Position numbers and translations under genes: made by a program. Positions 22,399 to 34,410 of a stretch of 64,000 nucleotides of DNA are shown one piece after another. The notes beneath the pieces are model-generated. The model saw only the letters and a program-made list of their open reading frames with translations, had not been told where the DNA came from and made no database searches. The stretch is from NCBI RefSeq assembly GCF_051401765.1, contig NC_135064.1:25828001-25892000 (forward strand). Direction: 5' to 3'. Numbering within the stretch: the first letter of the stretch is position 1; each line of letters begins with the position of its first letter. This DNA is from Calliopsis andreniformis (taxonomy: Eukaryota; Arthropoda; Insecta; Hymenoptera; Andrenidae).

Positions 22399-25300
22399 CT
22401 GCACATTGATTGATTCTTAAGGTAGTTGTTTCCGCACAATCGTATTAGGCTGTGATTACAGTGGATGCGCTTTCTGACGAAGTGATGTTCTGATGAATAT
22501 GTCTGAACTTGTCTCTCTCGTGCGATAAATAGTTCGAACATATTCGTGAGAACATCAGTTCGTGAAAAAACGTACTGCAAATTGCAAGATATTCCTAAGA
22601 AATTTGATTTCAGCAACAACTACCTTAAGGGCATAGGATCTGATATGACAGAGAGGCAATGCTGTAGGCATTGGCGCAGTATATGAGTTCATATACTTCG
22701 TCAATGGTTACTACTTCTGGAACGAAGACTGTAACAGCAAATACGGCCCTGTCAATCGCGAAAAGTGACGTGACTACCCTAAGCCCTTAACTTCTATCAC
22801 AGATTGCGTTTCAACCTCCAACGAAGACACATGCTCATTGGTTGTGGCTTGTGTACTTCGTTGTTCAGTTACTTCATCTTTGATATTATCACAGTCATCA
22901 TTTTCGAGCTGTTCGCTAACTTGTTTCACTGATTGTTGATCATCTGTGCTCAAAGGAGCTTCTTCTAACTTATCAATATCGTCAGGAACGTTATTGCTTT
23001 CATTTGGCACAAGTTCCTCTTTAGAATCAATAGCAGTTGGAACCAATACCTCGGAAGACTTATCACTACTTCCTTGCAAATCTTGCTTCGCATCATTTGC
23101 AAGTTCCTGTGTACACTCACTTTTGTCGAGACTGCTTTTATCTGTCTCTTCTTTGGTAGTAGATTCTGAATTTTCTGGACCTGATAGGGAAGTCAAAGAA
23201 GTTTCTTCTTTTTTTAGTCGTGTTTCATTAGTAATCTCACTTGTATTAACTTCCTTTTTCTCAGTATTACATGATTCTGCTTGATCAGATGGATCAAGTT
23301 CAGATATTTCATTATTTTCTATTACATTATTCTCAACTTTTGCTGAATCTGTGTTTGAGCACTCCTCAGTTTCAGATTTTTCAGAGGGATTCATACTTGA
23401 AGTCTCGTCCACAGCATTAGACATTTCTGCTTGATTCGATGGAATAGGTTCAGATATTGCATTATTCTCAACTTTTGTTGTATCTGGATTTGAGAACTCC
23501 GGAGTTTCATGTTTTTCAGAGGAATCCACAATTATATCCTCATTCTCAGCATTAAGCATTTCTGCTTGATTCGATGGAAGAGGTTCAGATATTGCATTAT
23601 CCTCAACTTCTGTTGAATCTGTGTTCGTATTCTCCCGAGTTTCATGCTTTTCAGAGGTATCCATACTTGAATCCTCATTCGCTGCTTTCACATTTCCTCT
23701 CATAGGCTTTGGAGACTTATTTGAATGAAATTTTTGAGAATCCCTTGTACCATAAGATCTAAACTCATTTTCATGATGTTTGTGAGAATACACATCACTA
23801 TCTTCTTTCTTTGTCTCTTTCCTCTGATGGTATGGATATTTTGGATCACCTTCCTTCTTCTTTTGCAAGTGAGACCTCTTCACATTAGGAGATTTTTGAT
23901 TATTATAATAGGTTCCCTTCGATTTATCCTCAAATGATTTTTGACGATGGAAGGGTTCTCCCTCGGACATAATTGCTTCAGCATCTGAATGGCTATATGT
24001 AACGCGAGTTCTTTGCCGTGGCCCGACTCTTCCTGTTCCGGCTATGCTCGGTGAGTTCACTGAAATATGCAAATTGTTCAAATTAAAACGGTAAATATAT
24101 TGATAGTTAATGATTAAGACAGAAATACCTTTAACACTCATCATTGGACCTTTTGTTACATTAGCCTGATTTACTGTAACTTTAATACTTTTATCAGTTG
24201 CAACAACAGTCCTTTCCTCAGAAGATGGAGATAAAGGAGTTTTTGTTGGCATTACTGCATTATTTCTGTGTTGATCATATGTATTGTGAGACCGGTTATC
24301 ATAATTACCATAAAAATTCTTTGATGTGCCACGGTGAGGACGACTTCCACCTCGACTATGATTTACATGTTCATTATCTGTTAACGAAATATACTTTAGT
24401 ATTCCAACTTTTAAAATAGCAAAACCGCCTAATAACATTTGAACATACTGTTAGCATAATATCTTCTGTCTGAATCTTTGTAATCTTTCTTTATGAAATT
24501 TCCTAATATGGGCCTTGAAGAATTCTGTGCATCATCTATAATGTGAATCTGTAATGTGAAGTTTTTTATTATCTATTATACTGAGACAGGAATCTGTACG
24601 TGTTAAAAAGTATTTTCATACTTTATCGTTATCCCATTCACGACGCCAATTGCCTTCTGCAGTTCTTTGCCTGCTAATACGATCCTCATCGATACGATTT
24701 CGTTCTGCTCTCCAAGCATCATATCCTGGTTGAGATTCATCTTTGTAATTCACTTTATGTATTTTATTATTCTGTATAAAATTAAAAGTTTTACATTTCA
24801 AACAATCATTTAAATCCAGAAATATGTGACTAGTGTATACCTTCATCGTAATTTCTCTATCATTAGTTTTCTTCCTGAAGCTGCCTCTTGTTACTTTATT
24901 GTGTGTCCTATTTCCAGCACTTTCTTTTGCGTATTCCACACTTGGTTCTTCTCTCTCAGAATCTGCCAGGAAATTATATTTTGGGTCTGGTGGTGGACCT
25001 TCTCCCTGCAAAAATGTATAATTTTTTAATTTACAAGAACGAAATAGGTAGATAGATCCAATGCATATAAATTTGAGAATTAAAAATCAATGCATATAAA
25101 TTTGAGAATTACTATAAAATCTATCATACTTGAGCAAATGACTCTCTAAACTTTTTCCCTTCAACAGGATGAGGGTGAGACACATGTTCATGTTTCTCTT
25201 TGGTTGGTTTCTGCTTGACTTTAGGTGGATTTGAGAACTCTGGCGGTTCTTTCCTCTCTGGCCAATCCGATGATGGCACCATTTGTACCAAAGCATTTAA

Positions 25301-25538
25301 TTTAGCTGCATTTTTTTTATCTTCTTCCACTTCCTGAGAATAAAAATGATTAATGACATAAGTTTAGTAAGTAATTCATATTTATACAAAACAAGGTAAA
25401 GATTTGCTATTGCTATAAAATTATATAAGTTGCTATTGCAAGAAACATTTAAAAAGTCTATACCTCATATCTTCTTCTAATTTCTTCGTTCTGTTGCCTA
25501 ATTTTATTGATTTTTGCTTCAAGTGCGCTAGATGCCAT
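22344..25538 (-). CDS. CCDC9: CCDC9-family coiled-coil protein
   Basis: Homologue of the CCDC9/CCDC9B family; human CCDC9 is linked to exon junction complexes and RNA, and no enzymatic role is known. Exons from the 5' end: 25538-25464, 25333-25130, 25005-24841, 24771-24622, 24548-24449, 24377-24129, 24059-22778, then a probable last exon from 22398. The start is ATG at an exon beginning, after a CAG acceptor. Diagnostic blocks are the N-terminal helix KINKIRQQNEEIRRRYEEVE and the motif AERNRIDEDRISRQRTAEGN followed by WRREWD, nearly as in human. The C-terminal half is a low-complexity Glu/Ser/Asn-rich tail with a three-fold tandem repeat. Reading straight through at 22778 instead gives a stop at 22774. 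In the last exon an A11 run ends the frame at 22344; one frame over, it stays open to 22169. The C-terminus is therefore uncertain. Confidence 0.8.
23262..23690 (-). repeat. Coding tandem repeat, three units of about 135-150 bp
   Basis: In the tail exon of the CCDC9-like gene three consecutive units share the core SEKHETxExxNxDxxxVE followed by NNAISEPxPSNQAEMxNA. The two 5'-most units (mRNA sense) are the most alike and the third is diverged, with a small insertion (VIENNEISEL). The repeat stays in frame. It looks like a minisatellite-type expansion within a disordered acidic region. Confidence 0.75.
25059..25111. repeat. Tandem duplication of a 24-bp intronic segment
   Basis: Two direct copies of a 24-bp segment containing ATGCATATAAATTTGAGAAT lie 29 bp apart (25059-25082 and 25088-25111), within the second intron of the CCDC9-like gene. 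A local replication-slippage duplication with no evident function. Confidence 0.8.
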
Positions 25539-27662
25539 CTGCAATATGTAAACAATAAATAAATAATTCATAAAAAAAAAAGAAATAGATTGCTAAAAAA
25601 GCAATTCACAAATTTTGCTTATACTACCATAGTTTTTTTTTATAAAAACACTCAAATTTTAAAATAACTCTAAAATTTGTTCTTTACTTCAATATCCACT
25701 ATGAAAATATGCGCTCACTTTGAAAAAAGAAAAGCTTTTGTTCCATAAGAAGTAAATGATTCGGCATAGAATTCATTAAAAATTAAATAAAAATCGAACA
25801 AAACGAGAATATTACGAATTTAATAGATCAATTGCGATAAGTGGAACGTCTTAAATATTGAAACAGATATTTGTGTCACGTTTCAATGCTCCATTTCATA
25901 CGGAGTTTCACTTCCGATTATTCTTAGAATAAATAATACAACTAATCGTGCATAATTTATTCTATTCTATAAGAAGGGAAATTCGATAGAAAATCGTGTC
26001 TACCTTATACAAACAAAAGATACCATTAAAAACGAACAAAATATCAAATGGGAACAAGACTAATCAACAGCACAATTTGCCGCACATCGCATTGAAACGA
26101 AAGCCTACATTGACTTCAATATGAGTATATTAATATCAAATGTAAAATGTAATTCTACATCCGGTCCCCAAAGCGTGCTATTTACAAAAATTACAATTCT
26201 TTTTCTACATGATTCGGTATTTTCATATATGGATACAGATATACATATGTCTATTGGTTTATGTAAATGAATAAGTTAATCGAAAAATGTTTATCCTTCG
26301 ACTGGTTTTCGATTACCGACACGATCAACGTGTGTAATAACGAATATAGGTTAGACTAGGATATTCGAACTTTTGCCTTTCTCAAGAATGCAGCTATTTC
26401 TGGGAGCGAATTATTCGATATCTAGAATACATATAATGAGCATATCGTGGAATAAAATGAGACGTACAATTGCTAGTAGAAAACGGACGCTGTCAGGAAG
26501 GAGAAGTTAGAACATCACGATTGGACGTTATGATGTTTCAGTGAAAAATTAGCCACATATGTCACGGTATCAAACACTACCCTTATTTTTCTTAAGAAAG
26601 ACACATTAGGACAACACGACACTCACGACAGTCACCGATGTTCCCTCTCGGTGCGGATAAGAAAAATTACCGTGTAACAGTGGCTTTCATTGACTTCGTT
26701 TACACATACTTTGCTTTCAGAAAGATAGCTCAGGGATGTATCAATTCCCCATTAGACCCCAAGCTTATTTGGTCATTTAATATTTGAATTTACTTATAAG
26801 GTAAGAAACCCAGTTAATATTACTCTAAGTTATTTTTGGTGAAATAACAAATAGACCTTGCGAAATCCTAAAACTGTAACTTTTACCTGGGAGAAAAAAT
26901 AGTACTCATTTTTGTCAGAAATTGTTAAAAAATACTTCCTTTGTTGCTACCTGGTATCCAAGGAAATTTTCAAAATTTTTAGAAATAATTAATAGTGGCA
27001 CACTAAAGAAAAGCTACAGTTATTTCAAAAGAAGAACTTGTTTTTTTGACAACTAAAAAACTAGGAATCATATAAGAAAAATAGAATTTTATGGAAGACC
27101 TGTATGCAAAATTTCAAGTCGATCAATCGAATGTAGCTGAAGTTACCAGGCCCATCGTATTGAAAATTATAGTTTCGAAAAAAGCGCGTTTCATTCGAAA
27201 TTCTGTAACTTCTCTGGTTCCTATAAAACCAGTGCTCGGGCAACGTAGAAAATTGGTACACTCCTAGCTGTGTTCAATTATTAGTTTAAGTAGATTGGTT
27301 AATGAGCACCACTGGCGTAGATCCGTCATGCGCAAAGGCACGAGAAATCTCGTCTTGGCGTTCTGCAATGATTAGGAATCCGACAGAGTGTGCATACCGA
27401 TGCATAATCACCGTTCAGTCGCGAAACATGGAACGACTATGAAAACACGAGATTCCGAATTGTCTTCCCACTTTGATACGTCTTGTCATTTCAAGTGGCA
27501 CATAGATCACGGAATGTAACCTCTGACGTAGCCCTCGGTAAACATCAAAGAGACAGATACAGCAGGTGGCTTGAAAGGTCGAGTGTTCACTGAAAATATA
27601 CATGTCTTTTAGATAACGTCGAAGGAATCGCCGTGCAAAGCGTTCACGGAGCTTCTTTGGAA
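25539..27662. other. Divergent intergenic region, CCDC9-like and TMEM62
   Basis: About 2.1 kb between start codons of divergent genes. An AG acceptor directly before the CCDC9 ATG implies a 5' UTR exon somewhere in 25540-26700. The part near TMEM62 (about 27300-27660) is less AT-rich and probably holds its promoter and 5' UTR. The segment 26820-27260 has a mixed composition typical of decayed repeats but I found no clear terminal repeats. No other gene seen. Confidence 0.45.
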
Positions 27663-30600
27663 ATGAAAATAGCGAAATCCACTGTTGTGCTCTTAGTTTT
27701 TGTTCTTATGTTATCAATATTCGTAGCCAATGTTGCCGACTTGATCAATGTTGATACTCACGTGTTAGACGACGGTTACACGGCTAGAGTAGAATGGTCA
27801 CGACCAAAGCTTTACGATATTGGAACCTCATTTGACCATTTGATCTGGTTTGTACAGGTTCGTATTGTCAGGGATCAAATTATCCACTGGGATAACATAT
27901 CGTAGAATCAATGATTCAGTTTTCAAACTGTTGATATTATTTATCAAACGGTTTTAGATATCCGACATTCACATAAGTATATTCAGAGATCCATTTAGGA
28001 TTACAGAATTAAGGGAATTTTGTAACGTTACTGTGGATGCAATTAAACCTCCTGTTGTGCTAGCTTCCGGTAAGCTTTATTTCTTTTATGTTATTTGTAA
28101 TCCAAATGCATTTGTTACGAGTTATTGTTCATTCAACAGGTGATCTCACAGATGCAAAAGCCAAAGACAAAATGGGATCAAAACAAATATTAGAAGAATG
28201 GCAATATTATAAGCAAGTATTAGATGACACTGAGGTCAGTAAGAGAACCTTATGGTTGGATGTGAGAGGCAATCATGGTATGAATCATATTTAATGAAAT
28301 TGAGTTCTATATTTTTTAGACTTAAGCTTCATGAATCACATTTTAAATGTTTTTAGATAACTTTAATGTGGTCAGTCTTGAATCAAAAAACAATTATTAT
28401 TCCAATTATTCAATTCAAGGCAAAATGCACCCAAGGTCTTACATGTATACCATAAATATTGGCTCTGAACTATACACATTTATTGCAGTAGATGCTTGTT
28501 TAAAACCTGGTCCAAGAAGGCCATTTAATTTTATTGGAGTATTAGATGAACAGGAAATGAATAGTATTTATAAATTAATAAGTAAGTCTCAGGAAAATAA
28601 TGCTGATTTTATCATTTGGTTTGGTCATTACCCTACATCATGCATATTATCTCAGACCAATCCAGGTATCAGAAATGTCATAGGTAAATAATAGATATTA
28701 ATTACTGTTAAATAGTACAATGCTTAAATAAGACTGTAATTATATCAAATCACATTTTCAGGCCAGTATAAGGAAAGTATGGTATATCTTTGTGGACATT
28801 ATCATATGCTTGGTGGTGCAGTACCAAACATGTACACGCTACAACAAGCAGGATTTCTTGAACTGGAATTAGCAGATTGGAAAGACAACAGAATGTAAAG
28901 TATTCACATCTATTATAATGCTCATAATACTGTCTAATACAGTAACAAGTTAATTATGTACACTAAGTGTTTCTCTTATCATGAAAATGAATTAAAAGAA
29001 AATGATTATGTTAAGGTGATCTTTAAAAATATTAGTGTACATTGTTTTCCTTAACATTTCATTATAACTTCAATTGTTCATAACAAGTGGAATACTTCAT
29101 ATACCTCTGTACTTTAATAATGAATGTAATAAAAATTACATGTGCATTTCCAGGTATCGTATAGCAGCAATAGATCATGGTCAGTTTTCTTTTATTGACG
29201 TGAAGCATAAAGAATGGCCTGTGATATTGATTACCAATCCGAAAGATGCTTTATACATGATGCCTAGGAAGGAAAGTCTGTTGTCTGTTATTAAGTCTAC
29301 TCATATTAGGTAAATCCTTTTTTCATTTAAATATATGTTTTTCAGTGAAAGTATTAACTAATTATCACCGTAATTTTATCGTTCACTGTTTTTCATGATC
29401 ACGTATTGTATAATTTCTTAGAGTGCTGGCATTTTCGACAGCGCCCATAAAAACTGTTGAAGCCCAATTGGACAATGATGCTTGGTTCGAATGTGATCAT
29501 ATTAAAGGTCCTCTTTACACCTCAAGCTGGAATTCGACGAAATATAGAGAAGGAATACACACTATTCGAGTTCAGTCAAATTTACTTTTCATTTTATATC
29601 TAATTTTACATTTTACCTAACCATAACTAAGCTTTAGAAAAACATTTCAATTTTTACTTCATATTATTAGTAATACAGAAAATTATTTTCAGGTACGAGT
29701 TGTAGATACAGATGGCAGAGAGGCAACAGTACTTCAACCGTTTGCTCTTGACGGAACTCGTTTATCGTTTAAAATACTGGCTAGACTAATTCTGATGTCT
29801 AATGTTAGCACTATTGTAAGTAAAACAATGTTTAAATACAGTATTTAAACATAGATCTATGTAACCATAATGATGTTTCATTCATCCAGTTTCAGTTCCT
29901 ATTTTGGACAATATTGATCCTGTTAGTGGTTCCATTATCTCTGCTACGCCTTTTTCATATGTTGTGTGAGAGTAAGTAAAATATTGAAACTAAAGCTTGT
30001 AAAAACTACAAATTTCCAAATTTGTAATGAAATATATCTTCCATCAGGAAAACGAATGCATCGACCAAGATTCCGAATAAAATTTTTTCATTCTTGGCTT
30101 AGAAAGTTGTGGATATTATCCGCTGTTGATCGACTGTATTACCCATTGGTATTATATGCAATATATTTAACTTGTGGTAAGTAATCTGTTGCAAGTCAAA
30201 AATCATAGTTTTATCTTCGAAATTAAAATGATTTTTATTAACTGCATACTCTTAAAGGTCCATGGGCTATTGGAGAAGTAATAGATAATCATACAGGCAT
30301 AATTTTTGCTTGGGGAATGTTTGTTGGAAATTATTATCTACCTGGTGCCTTCACCTATGTTTATGGTTTTCTCCAATTATTTTCGTTCCATTTACCACTT
30401 ATATTAATCTTAGCTCATAGAGTAGATAAACGGTAAGTTGTAGTCGTATTTTTATATACTACCAAATAAGTGATAAGAAAAGAAATGTAACTGTAAATAA
30501 TTTTGTAGATTACAGAATATTAACAAGCCTCACGAGAAGTTATTCAAAATTTCTTTACTCTGGGAACATTTACCGATAACATTATTGATCATAATGCAAA

Positions 30601-30845
30601 CCTGTATGACATATTTCTTCTGGTTAGCGTATGGAACATTGGCAACTGCTTTGTGTCCTTTACGCACTTGGAGTATTTTCTTAGCATTTATGTTGTGGCA
30701 TCAAGTACACTCAATGCCACAGTCATGCTTAAGGTATGTAATGAATAACAACTCCAAACTTTAAGAGCTTCAGTCTTGTTTTATGATAATCTTGATCTTT
30801 TTATTTTTAAGGCCAGCGGCAACGATATGGTCCTCGCATGCTTAA
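27663..30845 (+). CDS. TMEM62: TMEM62, membrane-bound calcineurin-like phosphoesterase
   Basis: Transmembrane protein 62 homologue, a metallophosphoesterase-fold membrane protein of unknown substrate. Thirteen exons: 27663-27857, 27958-28069, 28140-28277, 28357-28683, 28762-28894, 29154-29309, 29422-29569, 29693-29815, 29890-29971, 30048-30176, 30258-30432, 30509-30733, 30812-30845; 1977 nt, 658 aa (human about 643). An N-terminal hydrophobic segment ([18 protein letters not shown]) is a signal or anchor. The metal-binding motifs are intact: SDIH (67-70), GDLTD (103-107), GNHD (146-149) and GHYH (269-272), so activity is plausible. An Ig-like region follows, then several membrane segments in the C-terminal third ([18 protein letters not shown] and others). 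The start is the first ATG giving the hydrophobic N-terminus. AATAAA at 30850 lies just after the stop. Confidence 0.93.
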
Positions 30846-32871
30846 TTTAAATAAAACAGGATGATTTAGTAGAAAAGTGTAGAAAATTATTAAAATTTAT
30901 TTATCGTAGTCAAAGAATTTTCATTTGTCTACGTAAATACTTCTGAATCAATGAAATATAAAAATATAGTAAGTGAGTTAATAGAAAATTTTAATAGTTT
31001 ATACTTATTAAATGTGGTGCAATTCATTCATTATGTGTCAAACTTAACTTCGATCAATTTTATGATTCTGTGTGAAAGCTAATTTCAAAATAATATTGCG
31101 TTTCTTTTACTTCCATATTGTCAAAAAAGAATATTAACAACTTAAGTAAAATTGTTATTTGTAATTACACGATACTAATTTTATAATTTAATCAGTTTCT
31201 TTGGAGAATGTTATAAGAGAATTTACTAATTAATGGAGTGGAGATTATTTATATTTGTTGTATAATTATTAACATTTATTGGTTAATTTTAGTAATCCAT
31301 ACATACATGATTGCATTAATTGATTATTTGCTTTTATAGAAATAATTTATCGATTCAAGCTGTAATTTTAATACTTCCAGCTTTACATAATATTGTAAGA
31401 TGTACTATGTGAGATAGTGTTATTGAGAAAGTAAGAGAAAGACTAATAACGTGAAATTGCGTATTTCTATATTTTATAATATCATTGTGTATTGTTTAAC
31501 ACTTAATTGGTAACTTTCATCGTGGAACAAAGTAATTGAAAAATCAACATATAAGATTTTATATAAAACGTAAGTTAAAATATTTTTTTTTACTGATAGT
31601 TATCAAAATTATATTATGTAACTGTTAAAATTCCAAAAATTTGAGTTTCTTACTATTTAATTTAATTTGGATTTTAATTTTGCTAAGTTTGAACTCTGTG
31701 ATATTAGTAATATAATTACGAATGAAAGCGGTATAGTGGAAAAAAATATCAAGTGATTTTACGTTATAAAAAATATTCAATCATCTTTTTAAAACTTAAT
31801 TTGGTTTTGGATTGAATGATTGTAGCAGGTACTTGTAAAACGAAGTGTGAAATTGTAAAATGGAGACTCTTTCAAAATGTAAATCAGTATTTCCTTAGCA
31901 GATATATGTAGATTTCATTACTATTCTATATTTTTCTACACACAATTTAAATGTCACCTATTCTTGAACACGATCTCAGAACTGCAAGTGTGATCTCAGT
32001 AAATTAGTGATTCCCAATTATAAACAATCATGAACTTCTTCCATAGGTATGCCAAAATTCATAAAAAATTCAACAGCTGTAATTGTAACATTTGAGTGTC
32101 TTGTACTTTTAGAACAAAGATAATGTTACATATTCTTTGTTGCTGAATTTCTATTTGTTCCTTTCCTCAGAAAAGTGTGAAAAATTCAGTGCATTTACTG
32201 CAACAGTTATGGGAATCACCCTGATAGATTTACTTATGATACCAAGTATTTGTATTGAATAAATTTTGTAAAACATTAACAAACGAAAAATAATATTATT
32301 TTTGAGATATTTAATACACAGTAGTCAAGAATATGTTCTAAATTGATTGCTTGTGATAACATTCTATATACATGTAATATATCTGTAGAGTGTATACAGA
32401 ATAATAACATATGTGAGTATTAATAAATGTTATATGCGATTTAAATAATTGAATTCAATCCTTTTTAGTTAGCAATTTCAAATTCTGTTCTTTAATTTTT
32501 TAAGAATATATTTTCTATATGTAAATAAAATATAGTAGTGCCTAAGTAAAATAAAAATGGCTAAAATATCAATTTTTCACGGATAATTGCAGTTATTTTT
32601 TAGGTGAAATAGAATACTTGTTGAATATTTAATTTGAAAAATTAATTCTACGTAGATAAGTAACAGTCTTCGCGGTTTATGCACACATACGATTGCTCCG
32701 TACTCTGTACTCAACCGACAGTGGTCGATGGAGCACCTTTGCGTCGCTCTGTTCAGTCAAGTGGATTCGCTCTTACTTTATTGTCTAAAGTTGTACTACA
32801 AATTTATAAGAAAAGTAATTTAAAAACAAGGTACAGTTTTTATAATCCTGCAAGTCTGGAACGCAGAAAAT
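30846..32871. other. Intergenic region between TMEM62 and NDUFC2
   Basis: About 2 kb of strongly AT-rich sequence between tandem + strand genes. The last 200 bases (about 32670-32870) are less AT-rich and probably contain the NDUFC2 promoter and 5' UTR, including an out-of-frame upstream ORF at 32679-32912 that overlaps the start. No repeat or RNA gene recognised. Confidence 0.5.
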
Positions 32872-33647
32872 ATGACAGATTTAGAGAAAAATCCTGCCCA
32901 GTGGGCAATTGATCTCCTAGAAGGAAAAAATTACTTTTATAAAAAACAATTTTACAACAATTACACTGCAGAAATAGTGACTGGCATCACAGGCTTTCTC
33001 ATCCCATGTCATAGAAATATTATAACAAAAAAGCCTTTTTATTCTAGTAAGTTAATTACAAGTCATAAAGATGTAGTTCTAACCTATAAATCATCATAGT
33101 TACATAATGTGTATAATATATCTGAGAAGCTGAATTTCTAAAGTTGTTATGACATGACGAATAAATAATTTTAATTTAATGATAATTTCTTCAAACACAG
33201 TTCCTGATAATAATTATTTGCAACATATTAATTCTTTTTTTAATGTATGACATTGTTTGTTTTTTAAATCTCTGTTATTTGTTTTTGTTTTATGAATTAA
33301 GAGTGCTATAATAAATATGAATAACTAAAGACCAAACATCTGTATGTACTAGATTTCCATCGACATATTCTGTTCACTTTGGTTGGTATTGCTATAGGCA
33401 GAGTCATAACAATAAAAGCTGATGAACATTATGCGAAAAATGATGCGATATTGCTAGATTACGTTAAGAAACACCCAGAGCGTTTCCCAGAACCACGTAA
33501 GTTAATATTAATTAATCATATGATAAGTCAAATTTTATTATTGTCAATTTTTGTGTTCTAAATTCACCATCTGTAAAATTTCCTTTTAACATTTCAGCAA
33601 ATAGAAAATATGCAGAGATATTCAACCCATGGAAACCTGTACGTTAG
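32872..33647 (+). CDS. NDUFC2: NADH dehydrogenase (complex I) subunit NDUFC2 / B14.5b
   Basis: Accessory subunit of mitochondrial complex I, located in the membrane arm of the inner membrane. Exons 32872-33046, 33353-33496 and 33598-33647 give 369 nt and 122 aa, close to the usual 119-120. Recognised from the N-terminal NPAQWAIDLLEG segment, two hydrophobic helices (IVTGITGFLIPC; FTLVGIAIGRVI) and the C-terminal YVKKHPERFPEP...IFNPWKPVR block typical of B14.5b. The first exon is phase 1 and the frame holds through both junctions. A probable polyadenylation signal AATAAA lies at 33703-33708. Confidence 0.93.
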
Positions 33648-34410
33648 GTAATTATAATCTTTTTATAAAATGATAGTGTTCGATTGTAATAGTAAACAAC
33701 AGAATAAAAAACATAGATTCTTACTACATCTTATAAGAATATATTATATATTTATATTATATATTCCTATGTTAAGAAAATCTTGTACAGTTTTCATTTA
33801 TATATATGTATAGTACAACAATCATAAGTATGAGTATATATGTATGTATATGTGTCTACTTCAGATCTGCAATACATTTTTATCTAAATACTTTATACCT
33901 GAGAATATAACGATTTTAATTTTTAGAAATTGGAATTGAACAGTACATAGGCTGGATTTGTTTAACGTTATACACAGTTGTAACAATTGTTTTACAAAAA
34001 ATGATTATGTATCTATAGAAAATAAACAACAGAGTCACTAGTATAGACAGAAACAATACATAAAAGTATGAAACTAGCATTATGTGAAATTTAAATGAAA
34101 TAGAATTAACAGAGCGTTTTCATAGTTTAAAAATTTTTAATTTTTCGTGGAAGAATATCATATTATATAAATATACTTGATTTCTAATAATATTATTCAA
34201 ATTGGTAAAATTTTATATATTTTATTTACATATATTTTGGAACTTCTTCAATTATTTTGATCTATATACCAAATTCTTTTTAAATATAACGTTCGAATCT
34301 AACAAATCAAATACTTTCAAGTTTTTCATGCATATTATTCATTTAGACAACAATAAACGTGAAACAGTTGATCTTTCTAATTGTTATTCTAATTCACTTA
34401 TAAAAACTTT
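33648..34410. other. Convergent region between NDUFC2 and Cda4
   Basis: Very AT-rich 3' flanks of two converging genes, with TA- and GTAT-rich simple sequence around 33780-33860. AATAAA at 33703-33708 suits the NDUFC2 transcript. No gene seen. Confidence 0.5.

Noticed and set aside
22946..23284. 112-codon + strand frame rich in Ser and Leu
   Set aside because: Antisense shadow of the acidic tail of the CCDC9-like gene.
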